Shown: piece by piece, positions 9,480 to 20,899 of the stretch | How positions within the stretch are numbered: position 1 is the stretch's first letter | How the letters are laid out: the number at the start of each line of letters is the position of its first letter | Position numbers and translations under genes: made by a program | The notes under the pieces: generated by a model | Told to the model about the DNA's origin: nothing | The model's input: the letters and a program-made list of their open reading frames with translations, nothing else | Database searches by the model: none | Source: Adenophora triphylla var. japonica | Taxonomy: Eukaryota; Streptophyta; Magnoliopsida; Asterales; Campanulaceae | Assembly: GCA_022495995.1 (NCBI GenBank) | Contig: JAFEMH010001238.1 | Location: forward strand, 317,501 to 381,500 | Direction of reading: 5' to 3' | DNA length: 64,000 bases

Positions 9480-11828
9480 CCCAACCCTTTCCTTAGCCAA
9501 GACCAAAATACAGTGACATGCCAAATTTGCAAAAAAGGGGTCATGAAGCAACCACAAGTTACTAACGAGGGAATTTCGCCAGCTACTCGAATCAGTACTA
9601 CCCTCAACATCAAATGGCTCCGCATGATAATTCTTCGCCCATGGCTCCCGTCTCCTTTGTTCTTGATTTCGAGGCGACTAATCACATGACATCCAATCCG
9701 GATGTTCTGCAACAATTTTCCCCGTTCTCAGGTAACGATTCTATTATGGTTGCTAATGGTACTTCTATACCTATTGCTCATATTAGTTCTACTCAGTTCT
9801 CTACCCAAGATCATAATTTTGTCATGAATACTGTTTTACATGTGCCTAAGATTAGTCGTTCTTTACTTTCCATTCACAAGTTTTGTTTAGACATTCCTTG
9901 CTTCTTTGAACTAACTGCGTTTGGGTTCTGTGTGAAGGACAATCGCACCAAGAGGACCATTCTTTCTGGCAATAACTTTGGCGATCTCTACACTTTATCT
10001 TTAGTTCCTAGTTCACGCGTAAATTCTTTGGCGTTGATCGGGGAGCGAGCGTCTTCTTCCACTTGGCATGTCCGTTTGGGTCACCCCTCGTCTCAAGTTT
10101 TAAATTTTTAGTCAATAAAATCAGGCTTCCGACTAGCAGCCCTGTTAAAATAAAGGAGGTGTGTCATGTTTGCCCGTTAGGCAAAGCTTGTAATCTTCCA
10201 TTCGAACCTCGTTCTTTTAATCTATAAAACCATTAGATTTTATTGTCGATGATTTCTCTCGATATGTGTGGCTTTTTCCACTATTTCATAAGTCGGATGC
10301 GCTTACAATTTTTTCTAATTTTAAGACCCTAATTGAGAATCAATTGTGTCGCAAGATTTCCGCCATACACATCATAAAAACAATCCAAGCTGATGGGGGA
10401 GGAGAATTTATTAACCGGCAATTTGCCGCTTTCTTGTGTAAACACGGTATTGGTCAGCTCACTTCTTATCCCTACACCCCTAACAAAACGGGGTTGTTGA
10501 GCGTAAACATCGTCATATTGTGGAAATGGGTCTTTGCTTACTTGCTAAATCTAAGGTTCCCATGAAATTTTGGCTTGAATCTTTCTTTACTGCCGTGTTT
10601 CTCATTAAAAGGTTGCATATGCGCCAACTTCGAAATATCTCCCCTTATGAAAAATTGTGGCAACGTACTCCCGATTACCGTTTCTTGAAAACGTTTGGAT
10701 GTACATGTTTTCCCGATCTTGTTCCTTATAACCAACACAAATTAATGCTAAAGTCTACACCTTGTGTGTTTTTGGGCTATGACTTAATGCGAAAAGGTTA
10801 CAAGTGTTTTAATCCCATTAGCGGTCGGATATATATTTCGCATCATGTATTTTTTGATGAGCAATCATTTTTTCTATGAGTTCAACAGTTTTGACACAGC
10901 TCATCATCGTGGATCAAGTCAACAACAACAAATTCAAAGGCCTACTTCTTCTGTTCTACCTTCCGCTGCACCAGAAATTAGGCCAGTACAATATCCAGTT
11001 CACCCATCTCCTCAACCAGCCCACAAAGCAGCTTGGTCAGTCAATCTCTTCTGGGCCTCCATCTGTGTCCATCATCAGCACTCTCTCTAGTCCAACACCG
11101 AGCAGCCCACATGCTGCCACCAGCCCAGCTGCAGCTCCTTCTCCTTCAGCGCTTGGGCTTCCTTCAATCAAGCCCAATGAGAACTGCAGCCCACTTCCTT
11201 TATCTTTAGACCGATGCGTCCTTACGGGTTGGGCCGGAAACGGCCCGACTCTCTACTTCTCCGAGATCGGCCTAATGGTTCGGATTCTTCAAACCACCGC
11301 CCTTCCTCGGTTCGGCCACCGCACTTAGAGTTCGCCTATGGTAACTAGAGCCAAAGCTGGTGTATTCCATCCTAAACACCACTTTGCTTTTGGTGCAACA
11401 ACTATGGATTTTCCATTCTTTGAACCACGCACCTTCAAACAGGCTCTGCCGTTAACACATTGGCAACTGGCCATGCAAGAGGAAATCATGACCCTTCGTA
11501 AAAATGGCACTTGGTCCCTCGTTCCTCTTCCCCCGAATCACAATGTTGTTGGGAGCAGGTGGATTTATAAAGTGAAAAGGCAAGCAGACGAATCTCTCGA
11601 ATGATATAAGGCCCACCTAGTAGCCCAAGGATACACTCAATAAAAGGGGTCGATTATGACGAAATGTTTAGCCCGGTTATTAAACCCGCAACCATTCGGT
11701 CTGTTCTCTCCATAACTCATTCCCGTAACTGGCCCATTGAATAACTCGATGTTTGAAATGCTTTTATTAACGGAATCCTCTCCGAAGAAGTATATATGTC
11801 TCAACCACCGAGATTTACAGATCCGCAA
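9480..11828 (+). pseudogene. Ty1/Copia gag end-protease-integrase-RT start, inverted fragment
   Basis: In order: a gag zinc knuckle CQICKK..GHEA (about 9510-9550, frameshifted); protease FVLDFEATNHMT (about 9658), where the catalytic DSGA has become DFEA, so inactive; the GAG-preintegrase segment TWHVRLGHPSSQV (about 10060-10100); integrase zinc region CHVCPLGKAC (10164) and core TIQADGGGEFINRQF (10380-10425); integrase C-terminus with YEKLWQRTPDYRFLKTFGC and CVFLGYDLMRKGYKCFNP (10640-10815); Ser/Pro-rich linker; RT N-terminus [19 protein letters not shown] (11510-11565). Many stops (e.g. 10110, 11602, 11641). It ends in RT at about 11825, where minus-strand RT begins. Confidence 0.85.
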
Positions 11829-13606
11829 GTGAGATGTCAGGACGAGTGAGAGTGATGTATTGTAGACCTCCGACCATGCTACGATAAAGGGAAGGGTCGG
11901 GTAATGGATCGCCATCATGGGCAGTATGATAAAGGCCAGGGGCAAGCGGCGTAGGGACAGGTTTGCTCAAATGCATATTAAACTTATGAAGGAGATCCTA
12001 AGCATATCTCGCTTTATTTAAATGCAAGTGAGTTTCTGTCCGTGTAGCTTCTATGCCGAGGAAGAAACTAAGTGGACCCAACTGTCTACTCTAAAAAGTG
12101 GAACATATGGAGGTAATGACTGAGTTGACCACGGAAGAGGTGGAACCCATAACTAGGATGTCATCCACGTAGACAAGAATAGCTATGATATTATCCTGTT
12201 GATGGCGAATGAACAATGACGAATCCGAATGGCTATTAAAGAAACCCAAGGAGATGAGAAAATCGTGTAGTCTACGGAACCATGCTTGAGGTGACTGCTT
12301 GAGACCATAAAGGGCACGATGTAGTCAACAAACATGAGTAGGGTGTTGCAGATCTATAAAGCCCGGTGGTTGAGACATATATACTTCTTCGGAGAGGATT
12401 CCCTTAAGAAAAGCATTTCGAACATCGAGTTGTTCAATGGGCCACTTACAGGAATGAGCTATGGAGAGAACAGACTGAATGGTTGCATGTTTAATAACCG
12501 GGCTAAACGTATCGTCATAATCGACCCCCTCTTGTTGAGTGTATCCTTGGGCCACTAGGTGGGCCTTATATCGTTCGAGAGATCCGTCTGCTTGCCCTTT
12601 CACTTTATAAATCCACCTACTCCCAACAACATTGTGATTCGGGGGAAGAGGAACGAGGGACCAAAGAAAAGAGAATCAACAGTTGTTGCACCAAAAGTAA
12701 AGTGGTGTTTAGGACGGAATACACCAGCTTTGGCTCTAGTTACCATAGGATGAACTCCAAGTGCAGGTGGCTAAACCGAGGAAGGGACAGTCTGGTTTGA
12801 AGAATCTGAACAATTAGGCTAATCTGGAGAAGTAGAGAGCTGGGCGGGCTGTTTCGGCCCAGCCTGCAAGGACGCTGACTGGTCCAAAGATAAAGGAAGT
12901 GGGCTGCATTTCTCATTGGGCTTGATTGAAGGAAGCCCAGGCGGCGAAGGAGAAGGAGCTGCAGCTGAGCTGGTGGCAGCATGTGGGCTGCTCGGTATTG
13001 TGCTAGAGAAAGTGATGATGATGGGTGCAGATGGAGGCGCAGAAGAGATTGACTGACCAAGATGCTTTGTGGGCTGGTCCAATAGAGGAGATGGGTGAAC
13101 TGGAGATAGTACTGGCCTAATTTCTAGTGCAGCGGAAGGAAGAACAGAAGAAGTAGGCCTTTGAATTTGTTGTTGTTGACTTGATCTATGATGATGAGCT
13201 GTGTCAAAACTGTTGAACTCATAGAAAAATGATGCTCATCAAACAATACATAACGCGAAATATATATCCGACCGCTAATGGGATTAAAACACTTGTAACC
13301 TTTTTGCATTAAGTCATAGCCCAAAAACACACAAGGTGTAGACTTTAGAATTAATTTGTATTGGTTATAAGGAACAAGATTGGGAAAACATGTACATCCA
13401 AATGTTTTCAAGAAACGGTAATCGGGAGTACGTTGCCACAATTTTTCGTAAGGGGAGATATTTCGGAGTTGGCTCATAGGCAACCTATTAATGAGAAACG
13501 AAGCAGTAGAAAAAGATTCAAGCCAAAATTTCATGGGAACCTTAGATTTAGCAAGTAAGCAAAGACCCATTTCCATAATATGACGGTTGTAACGATGTGC
13601 CACCAA
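10500..13606. repeat. Large imperfect inverted repeat of two Copia copies
   Basis: The plus copy (about 10500-11825) and minus copy (13606-12330) encode near-identical stretches, e.g. LRNISPYEKLWQRTPDYRFL in both; by eye about 90% identical. About 500 bp (11829-12330) lies between the arms as a loop. The differing stop codons show the copies have diverged separately. Confidence 0.8.
11829..13587 (-). pseudogene. Ty1/Copia integrase C-terminus and reverse transcriptase
   Basis: Read from 13587 down: integrase C-terminus (MEMGLCLLAKSKVPMKFW, then CVFLGYDLMQKGYKCFNP), Ser/Pro linker (about 13130-12760), RT start (about 12753), RT core [20 protein letters not shown] (12560) and [17 protein letters not shown] (12420-12370), then the catalytic YVDDILV near 12150 and PLSFFLGIEATRTETHLHLN. 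It stops at about 11829 in RPDIS, before RNase H. Frames are broken at several points. This is the same minus-strand element as the RNase H at 9053-9479; about 85 codons between them are missing. At 13588 the element is cut by Gypsy element 1. Confidence 0.88.
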
Positions 13607-15350
13607 AATTTCGCGGGAAAATTCGATTTTGCGTTTCTTTGAAAATCAAATAAAACCGGAAAAAGACGGAGTCGTCACGCCATTTTTGTTTTAAGGGCCA
13701 AAACTTTGAAAAATGCCCGAGATTAGAGATTTGGGTTCGGAGGTCATGTTACACGCCGGGAAGGACGTTAGTGTGCACCCGGAATGCCTCGTAAAACGAG
13801 TCTTCCAAGCTAAAAATCATTTGTGTGTGTGTGTGTGTGTGTGTTTTGGTCAAAATAAGTTGAAACTCAGAAAAGTAAAAATTGGGAATTCTTTATTAGA
13901 CTTTGGACAGATTCCATGATTTTTGGGGTGATTTTTGGGTTGAGTTTTGGTGCTCAAAAGATTTTTGGAAGTTGAAGAACACTTCTGCCAGAATGAAAAA
14001 GGCAGTGGACACTTGATTTTGAAATAGATTTAAGGGCTTCAAAACTTCATAATCTGAGAAAACTCAGAGAATGAAAGTTGTTCCAAACACCTCAAATAAT
14101 ATTTCTGTGTAATAATTTTCCATTTTTGAGAAGATTTGAGGACCCAAAACCTTCTGGAAATCTCAGATATGAGATCTGGACTCCCAGAGACTGGTGATCT
14201 GTCCTTCAAAATAAAATTTGAAAAAGGGAGTTTTACTCACGCAAAAAATAAAGTAAAAATATTTCTGGAAATCTCTAGATGTTGGCTACAAAAAGTATTT
14301 TGTAGTCAACACCAAATTTCAAGTTTATCTGTGTCCAAAAAATTAGGCCATGGACTGGGGTCTTAGAAAATTGCTACTGGACAGCAACTTCTCAAGAAAG
14401 AAAAACATGATTTTAAAGGGGGTTTGGCATCCATGCTTGTCCCCATTTCCCTAGGTTTTGATTAGTGATCACTTGACATTTTAGTGGTGAATCAACTATA
14501 TCAAACCATCCTTGGGGTACATTAGGACTAAGCACTTCATTTGCTTGGGAAGGGGAATTTTATCCTTTGAAAATGAGATTTGATGTATAAAAATGATTTT
14601 TAGGGTTTTGAAAATGTGTTTTCTTTGCAAGAAAGTAAGAACACTTTGAAAATAATGTTGATCCTTGTAGAAGATCATCCATGGAGATGAACTTCCATGG
14701 TGATCTTCTTGGATCTAAGACAAGAAGATGAATGAACTACATTTTGTAGCTTGAAAATGCATGCATGGATGAGAGATTTAGGGTAAGAAGAGGGAGGTTA
14801 TACCAATCTTCTTTGTGTTTTGGAGCTTTGGCTTGAATGTAAGAGTGTTTGAGACTTGAATATGATAGTGTTTGAGTGAGTGTGATTTTGGTTGAATAGT
14901 TGAGAAAAAGGTGACAATTCTATGGAATTCTCACTGTTTTCTCTCTATTTTCGCCAAAGTGCAGTTGAGGAAATGTGTTCTTCTTTTTTTTTTATTTTTG
15001 AGACTGGAGGGCTCAATTTATAGCCCTCTGAAAATGCAAACATGTCCGCGCGGATGGGATCTTCAGCGTGCACTGTTCATTAAATGCTGCTTCAGGCTTT
15101 GGACACAAGAAATATTTTTCAAAAAAAATCAAATTAACAGCCAGTTTTTGTTCCAGCCATTTCTATTTTTGGTTTTCTTTAATTTCTTTTGCTTTTTTGA
15201 TTCCTTTCCTTGGTTTATCCTTAAATAACAATGACCACTTTGCCCTTGCTTTGTTAGAAATGTTAGGAATGTTAGGAATTGTTAGGAATGTTATAACTTT
15301 CGTTAATTTTCTAACGAAAATTCTAACAAGCTCAAATTGGAGCACTTACA
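13588..15350 (-). mobile_element. Element 1 3' LTR (left)
   Basis: 1763 bp, TGTAACGATG to GAGCACTTACA. Minus-strand TATA box TATAAATT at 15022-15015, with the palindrome TCCGCGCGGA at 15045-15054, 22 bp upstream. The conserved GGTTCGGAGGTCA block is at about 13735-13747, and the primer-site-like GGAGTCGTCAC at 13668-13678. A (GT)n tract lies at about 13821-13843. Confidence 0.93.
15045..15054. promoter_or_regulatory. Palindrome TCCGCGCGGA upstream of LTR TATA box
   Basis: A perfect 10-bp palindrome with core CGCGCG. On the minus strand, 22 bp separate it from TATAAATT (15022-15015). The same site occurs in the other LTR copy and before both antisense ORFs. Confidence 0.6.
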
Positions 15351-15367
15351 GTAGCCCCTCGGCGACG
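15351..15367 (-). other. Polypurine tract region of element 1
   Basis: On the minus strand GCCGAGGGGCTAC immediately precedes the 3' LTR start TGTAAG. Elements 2 and 6 have GCCGAGGGGCTC and element 5 CGAGAGGCTTC at the same place. Confidence 0.6.
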
Positions 15368-15470
15368 GCGCTTTCGAAGGAAGCGGGGTCGTCGATAAGA
15401 GTAAGGCTCCATATTTGGCAGGATGATCAAGTGATCGAGTGGCTGAACCTATTTAATAGGCTACCTACGT

Positions 15471-15504
15471 ATCCTTAAGAGGAATCAAGCCGGCCGTAGT
15501 TCGG
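15471..15504 (-). other. Recurrent CTACG...CGTAG hairpin, copy 1
   Basis: CCTACGTATCC ... GGAATC ... CGTAGTTCG; the pairing ends CTACG/CGTAG and TCC/GGA can form a stem. Further copies in element 1 lie at 15733-15775, 16237-16280 and 22659-22706. Confidence 0.55.
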
Positions 15505-15521
15505 GTCTTTGACCCTGGAGA

Positions 15522-16150
15522 TGATGGCGTTTTAGGTGCCTCGAACCTGATGAGCGAGTTCTGCAGTCGGTTGCTGGAAAGAAACTCTGCTGAGGATAAG
15601 AGATGACCATTTTGGTCTGGTGGCTATCCGCTCTGCTGGGGATAGAAATGACCATTTTTGGTCGGATGGCTATCCGCTCTGCTGGGGATGGAAATGACCA
15701 TTTTTGGTCGGATGGCTGAACCTAATGATAGGCTACCTACGTATCCTTAAGAGGAATCAAGCCAGTCGTAGTTCGGGTCTTCGACCCTGGAGATGACTAT
15801 TTTGAGATGTCAACCTGGAGATGATGGCGTTTTAGGTGCCTCTGACCTTGATGATGGCGTTTTAGGTGCCTCGACCATTGATGTTGGCGTTTTAGGTGCC
15901 TCGAACCTTGATGATGGCGTTTTAGGTGCCTCGAACCTTGATGATGGCGTTTTAGGTGCCTCGAACCTTGAAGATGGCGTTTTAGGTGCCTCGGACCTTG
16001 AAGATGGCGTTTTAGGTGCCTCGCACCTTGATGATGGCATTTTAGGTGCCTCTGACCTTGATGATGGCATTTTAGGTGCCTCGGACCTTGATGATGGCAT
16101 TTTAGGTGCCTCGGACCTTGATGAATGGCCTTTTAGGTGCCTCGAACCTT
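15522..16150. repeat. 30-bp tandem repeat array in element 1 3' region
   Basis: TTTTAGGTGCC recurs every 30 bp from 15831 to 16132 (11 consecutive units, plus an isolated unit at 15531). Unit type GATGATGGCGTTTTAGGTGC + CTCGAACCTT. Because 30 is a multiple of three, long open frames exist on both strands; they are repeat artefacts. Hypervariable tandem repeats before the 3' LTR are known for Tat/Ogre elements. Confidence 0.9.
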
Positions 16151-16388
16151 AATTTGAAATGGCCTTTCGGTGGACTTCGTCAGCTGCCGAAGGAGAGGGT
16201 GACCGTTTTGGTCGAGGGGCTGGACCTAATGATAGGCTACCTACGTATCCCTAGTGGGAATCAAGCCCTTTCGTAGTTCGAGATCTACTCGATATTCCGT
16301 TGGCTTTTGGGATTCCGTTAACTTTGCTGGGGATTTTGTTAGCCTTTGCTGGGGAAAAATCAGACGTATTCGTTGGGGAAATCGGTCT

Positions 16389-17060
16389 TACGTTTTACTG
16401 CCGGGGAATAATTTTGATGAAAGATACGGGATCCCGTTATCTTTCTCGGGGAGATCGGTCTTACGTTTAACTGCCGTCGAAAGATTTTGATGAAAGAAAT
16501 GGGATTCCGTTATCTTTCTCGGGGAGATCGGTCTTACGTTTTACTGCCGTTGATGATTTTTGATGAAAGAGACGGGATTCCGTTATCTTTCTCGGGGAGA
16601 TCGGACTTACGTTTTACTGCCGTTGATGAATTTGATGAAAGATACGGGATCTCGTTATCTTTCTCGAGGAGATCGGACTTACGTTTGACTGCCGTTGATG
16701 ATTTTGATGAAAGATACGGGATTCCGTTATCTTTCTCGGGGAAATCGGACTTACGTTTGACTGCCGTTGATGATTTTGATGAAAGATACGGGATTCCGTT
16801 ATCTTTCTCGGGGAAATTGGACTTACGTTTGACTGCCGTTGATGATTTTGATGAAAGAGACGGGATTCCGTTATCTTTCTCGGGGAAATCGGACTTACGT
16901 TTGACTGCCGTGGAATGATTTTGATGAAAGATACGGGATTCGGTTATCTTTCTCGGAGAAATCGGACTTACGTTTGACTGCCGTTGATGATTTTGATGAA
17001 AGAGACGGGATTCCGTTATCTTTCTCGGGGAAATCGGACTTACGTTTGACTGCCGTGGGG
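16389..17060. repeat. 72-bp tandem repeat array in element 1 3' region
   Basis: About ten units marked by TTACGTTTNACTGCCG at roughly 16389, 16460, 16532, 16606, 16680, 16752, 16824, 16896, 16969 and 17041. Each has GATGAAAGATACGGGATTCC and TTATCTTTCTCGGGG. 72 bp is 24 codons, so a repeat polypeptide is open on the plus strand, but no protein family is seen. Confidence 0.9.
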
Positions 17061-17158
17061 TTCTTTTGAAGGGGGTTACCTTTGGTTAAGTTGAGGACTA
17101 AATTGCAGAGTCCTGGATTTTTAAAGGGCAAAACGGTCTTTTTGACCCTTCAATTCTG

Positions 17159-17197
17159 TCCGCGCGGATCAGATCGAAGACCTGACAGGTTTAAATA
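17159..17197 (+). promoter_or_regulatory. Predicted promoter of antisense PMD ORF
   Basis: Palindrome TCCGCGCGGA (17159-17168), identical to the one in the LTR, followed 21 bp later by TTTAAATA (17190-17197). The PMD ATG is 134 bp further on. Same order and spacing as the LTR promoter, but on the opposite strand of the element. Confidence 0.5.
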
Positions 17198-17330
17198 AAG
17201 GCTGCCGCCCCTTCTTCTTCTTCCTCACTTTTTCCAGATTTTCGAGAGAGAGACGAGAGGGAGAGACCAAAACCGCCATTTTTGGCTCAAAAACCTTAAA
17301 ATCCTTCCGATTTCTTCGATTTTTCAAGCA

Positions 17331-20217
17331 ATGGAACACGGGGAAGCTGCTATCCATGGTCAAGGACGCGGTCCGGTTGCCGAGAGACGATTAGAGCTTG
17401 TCCGAATGAGGAGGCATTACACTCTTTCGCAATCGATTGCGGAGGAGCCATACCCTGATGCTTGGCAACATTGGGCCGCTGATCCGAGTCTCCGAACGGT
17501 ATACTTCAAATCTTTTCAATCCCTTTGTCGATTTTTGTTTGAAATTGATTTTTGTGATTTTTTTTTTTTTTGAAAATTCGAGAATTGCAATGCTCTTGGC
17601 TTTGAATCTTAATTTTGATGCTTTGCATGTTGTAATGAGTATATGGGTAACTCAAAATGTGCATTTTGCTTGGGAAAAGAATTGGCATTTTCGCCATTTT
17701 TTTTTTTGAAATATGAGACTATGATGAACAATTTCCCGAATTTGGGACGGACTTCTTTTGTTGCAATGTAGGATTCTTGCAATGTTGATATGAGTGTGCA
17801 TGCTCTCTTTTTTTGTAAGGAAGTATGATGATGATGATGATTTTTTTTTGAAAGACGGAACGGATTTTTCCTCTCGTTGAATGAATGTATGAATTTTTTT
17901 TTTGAAAAATGGGACGGAGTTTTTACTTCCGTTGAATGAATGTATGCATGCTATTCTATGAAAATGGGACGGAGTTTTTACTTCCGTCGACTCCTTGTAT
18001 GAATGTATGAATGTAGGATCTTTTGGGATGATGGATGATATGCATGTATGCATTTTTTTTTTTTTTGAAAAAGTGGGACGGATTTATTGACTCCGTGTAG
18101 GAATGAATGTACGCATGATGCATGTTATTTTATGAAAAATGGGACGGAGTTTTTACTTTCGTCGACTCTTTGTATGAATGAATGTTGGTTGGGATTTGGT
18201 GAAAACTGCTTTCTCTTGTGCAAGAAAAATGGGGCTAGGTTCATTGCATGCTGTTATGCTGCCGAATTTTCTTCAAAACTTTTGTGATGAATGATGCATG
18301 TATATGCTTTCTTTTTTTTTTTTGTGCAAATGCAAATGCAATTTTTTTTTTTTGACATTTTCCTCTTCTTTTTTTTTTTTTTGTTTTATTGCAGGGTGGA
18401 AACAACTACGTGACGGAGCAGTTGAATAAGATGAAGACTCGAGGATCAGTGGAGTCTGTAGTTGACCTGTGGGACCGGCTTCCGAATGCGGGCCGAGGAG
18501 CTTTGATGAGTCCGAGACAGATTGTCGTTGAGACCGGGCTTTGGGAGTTCATTGAGTGCTTGAGGGGGTTGGTTAAGTTCCCTAAGAGCAAGGGCCTGAT
18601 GTTTGCTTTGGCGCAGCATTGGTGGGATGCGACCCACACGTTTCACTTCTTCGGGGTGAGGCTACGGTTACGCCTTCCGACTATGCTTGCGATCACGGGT
18701 CTGTCCTTTAATGGGACGCGGCATTGAGTGGCGGGACGGCTACGGCGATGTGGACCTGCGAGGCTCTTGGGCTTTACTCCCATTCCCAAAAAGGGGATGG
18801 GGATGGAGTATGCCGTGGTTTATGGGAAGATTGTGGAGATCATCGGGAGCTACGAGGCTGGGGATGAGAGGATAGGCGAAGCGGTGCTAGGGCCTTTTTA
18901 TGGTTTGCTTTTTCGAGCACTCTTTTTGGACACGCCGACGGGACGGCGGTGTTTGCTTTGCTGAGGAGTTTGGAGGATGTGGAGATGGCTGGAGATGTCT
19001 CTTGGGGCGAGGCTGGGCTGGCAGAGCTTTACTTGCTCTTGATAGATACAGCCGGAAGGCTGTGAGCTCCTTATACTGCTTCGAGTTTGCTCTGGAGGTA
19101 TAAGTTTTCTTTTTTGCTTTCCCTTTTCCTTTAAGCACGCATTCTTTTCCGCACTTAATTGATTTGACTTTTACCTTTCGCAGGTATGGGCGTTGGAGTT
19201 CTTTCACGTCACGATGTGGCGACAGACGGCGGAGTACGTCGGGGCGTATCCAGCCATGCCTTCCTGGTCCAAGTTTGCCGGGAGAAGAAGGGCTCCGGAG
19301 GCGCACGACCCTCGGGTACTCGGATTGCCTTCCTTTGACTAGGGTGAGACGGATGAGGGATGATATTCTATCCACAGGATCGTTTCGAGGTGGCGCGGTG
19401 AAGGCGCCGAGATATGGGTGTGCGGCGGAGGATTACGAGAGGTCGACTTGCGACGTCTATTATCCGGGAGAGAGGGTGACGCGCCGGCATGGCGTGGGTC
19501 GCCTTTGTTGACACCGATGGAGCCTCCTGCCGATATGATGCACCCGAGTGATAGATCTGCGACCTGGGATGATTACCGAGCCGGCCAGCACTTCTCGGCA
19601 TTTGTGGCGATTGAGCCGTATCCGGTATTTGTCTTGAGGAGGCTGAGGACGCCCCAGGTTCTGGATAGAGAGGGGTTAGGGGTCTCGCGGTACCCTCGGA
19701 CACATTTTTCGTATGTCCAGGATGGGGTCCGATTGAGGGTGCAGATCCCTCAGCCTGAGCGGCTTCCACGAGCTTTCCGGCCTCGTCCGGGTATGAAGGT
19801 ATGGCTTCTCCTTCCCACTTTTCTTTTTTTTGCTTTTGTCTTTTCTTTTCTTTCCTGTCATCATTTTTCGCTTCAACTGTTTCTGACGCTTTTGCCTTCG
19901 TGCAGTTTTCGGAGGTGGTCGTTGAGAAGCTGACGAAACAAGTGATCGGGGCTAAGAGATTTATCAGGAGGATGGTTGCTTGCGGGGTTCCTCAGGCTAG
20001 AGCGAGGCGACCACGGCCGGCGCCTGTCAGGCGGGAGGCTTCCCCTATTCCTTCAGAGACTTCTTCCGAGACTCCTCTTTCTCCTCTCCTTGATCCTCGC
20101 GCGGTACTACCTTCGGACCACGTCATTCTCGGAGATCCTTACGGGCGGGGACACGTGCGCGGCATGGTGGATCTTCTTCGCACGTCCGGGAGTCGACGCC
20201 TTCACCTTCGGATATGA
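17331..20217 (+). pseudogene. Antisense plant mobile domain (PMD) gene of element 1, four exons, damaged
   Basis: Exon 1 17331-17498 (MEHGEAAIHGQGRG to DPSLRT), exon 2 18395-19097, exon 3 19184-19798, exon 4 19905-20217. Boundaries are canonical: ACG/GTATAC, TTATTGCAG/GG, GAG/GTATAA, CTTTCGCAG/GT, AAG/GTATGG, CGTGCAG/TT. Exon 2 carries the PMD (aminotransferase-like plant mobile domain, PF10536) signature: WWDATHTFHFFGVRLRL, LPTMLAITGLSFNG, then ISWGEAGLAELY-like SWGEAGLAELYLLL and CFEFALEV. Damage: in-frame TGA at 18725, frame change near 18960, further breaks near 19340. Host PMD proteins MAIN/MAIL1 act in the nucleus in silencing and development, and PMDs also occur in transposons. The gene is antisense to gag-pol; its introns cannot be removed from the element's genomic RNA, which may explain their survival. 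Element 5 has the same gene and introns. Confidence 0.8.
17499..18394 (+). other. Intron 1 of antisense PMD gene
   Basis: GTATAC donor, TTTTATTGCAG acceptor, 896 bp. It contains an imperfect repeat of GGGACGGAGTTTTTACTTCC (about 17912, 17969, 18143) and long T-runs; no separate gene. Confidence 0.65.
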
Positions 20218-20763
20218 TTTCTTTGCAGATCTTGGCTTGCCCTATCAGAGCATGCCGGTTGGTCTGACGAGCCTTCTTCGGGGGCGAGGACGATGATTGA
20301 GCCTGAGATTTTCATGGCTACGAGAGGAGAGGGCGAGCCCGAGTCGCAAGAGGGACCGGGGAAGGGCCCGGCCACGAGGACTACGGCGACGATCCTTCGA
20401 GACTGATTTTTTTTTTGAGATTGATTTCTGAGACTGAGATTGTACAGTTTATTTTTATGCACATCTTTTTTTTTTTTTGGGATGTAATAATTTAGGATTA
20501 TTGTTACCTACTTTTTTTTTTTGTTTTGATTTTTTTTTTTTTTTTGCACACTCCCTTTATTTTTTGGAATGTAATAATTTAGGATTTTATTTTATGAATG
20601 CAATGCAGTATGAATGCAATGTTGCATGAGCCTTGGTTTTTTGGTAAGGGTGTAGATGTTTGGTGCATGGACTGGTTTGGACAGGCTTTGGCTGGGACAA
20701 AATATTCCTTTGGTGCAGCAGTTTGGACTGTTGCAAAGATTTTTCTGATGGGAGACAATCATG
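20218..20763. other. Spacer between antisense PMD and DUF7745-like ORFs
   Basis: A continuation in another frame (GYDFFADLGLPYQSMPVGL) runs to about 20296, so the PMD end is uncertain. Then T-rich sequence with a repeated GGAATGTAATAATTTAGGAT (about 20478 and 20567) that could hold a terminator or polyadenylation region. A GT-AG-like TTTCTTTGCAG occurs at 20217-20227. Confidence 0.4.
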
Positions 20764-20832
20764 TCCGCGCGGATAGGACCTGCATCTGACATTGTCCTTT
20801 AATTTTGCTTCAGATCTGGTCTCACTTTATTT
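20764..20832 (+). promoter_or_regulatory. Predicted promoter of antisense DUF7745-like ORF
   Basis: TCCGCGCGGA at 20764-20773, then CCTTTAATTTTG about 22-25 bp downstream as a TATA-like box. The proposed ATG (20900) follows about 100 bp later. Third site in element 1 where the same palindrome precedes a TATA-like sequence at about this distance. Confidence 0.45.
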
Positions 20833-20899
20833 CAAATTCAAATACCTTCTTCAACCACCAGACCAAACAGTCATTTTCGGGGAGAATGAGAGAAAAACC

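Noticed and set aside
13821..13843. (GT)n runs in LTRs (13821, 38647, 40636, 59740 and the CA runs at 43000, 48900) as a shared regulatory signal
   Set aside because: Simple repeats at a common LTR position; length varies and no further conserved context was seen beyond descent.
15793..16152. Repeat protein with DDGVLGAS units on the plus strand
   Set aside because: Open on both strands because the unit is 30 bp; it lies in the hypervariable 3' repeat region of a retrotransposon with no start context or homology.
16254..16918. Repeat protein with 24-residue units
   Set aside because: Product of a 72-bp tandem array; same reasoning, and later units are out of frame.
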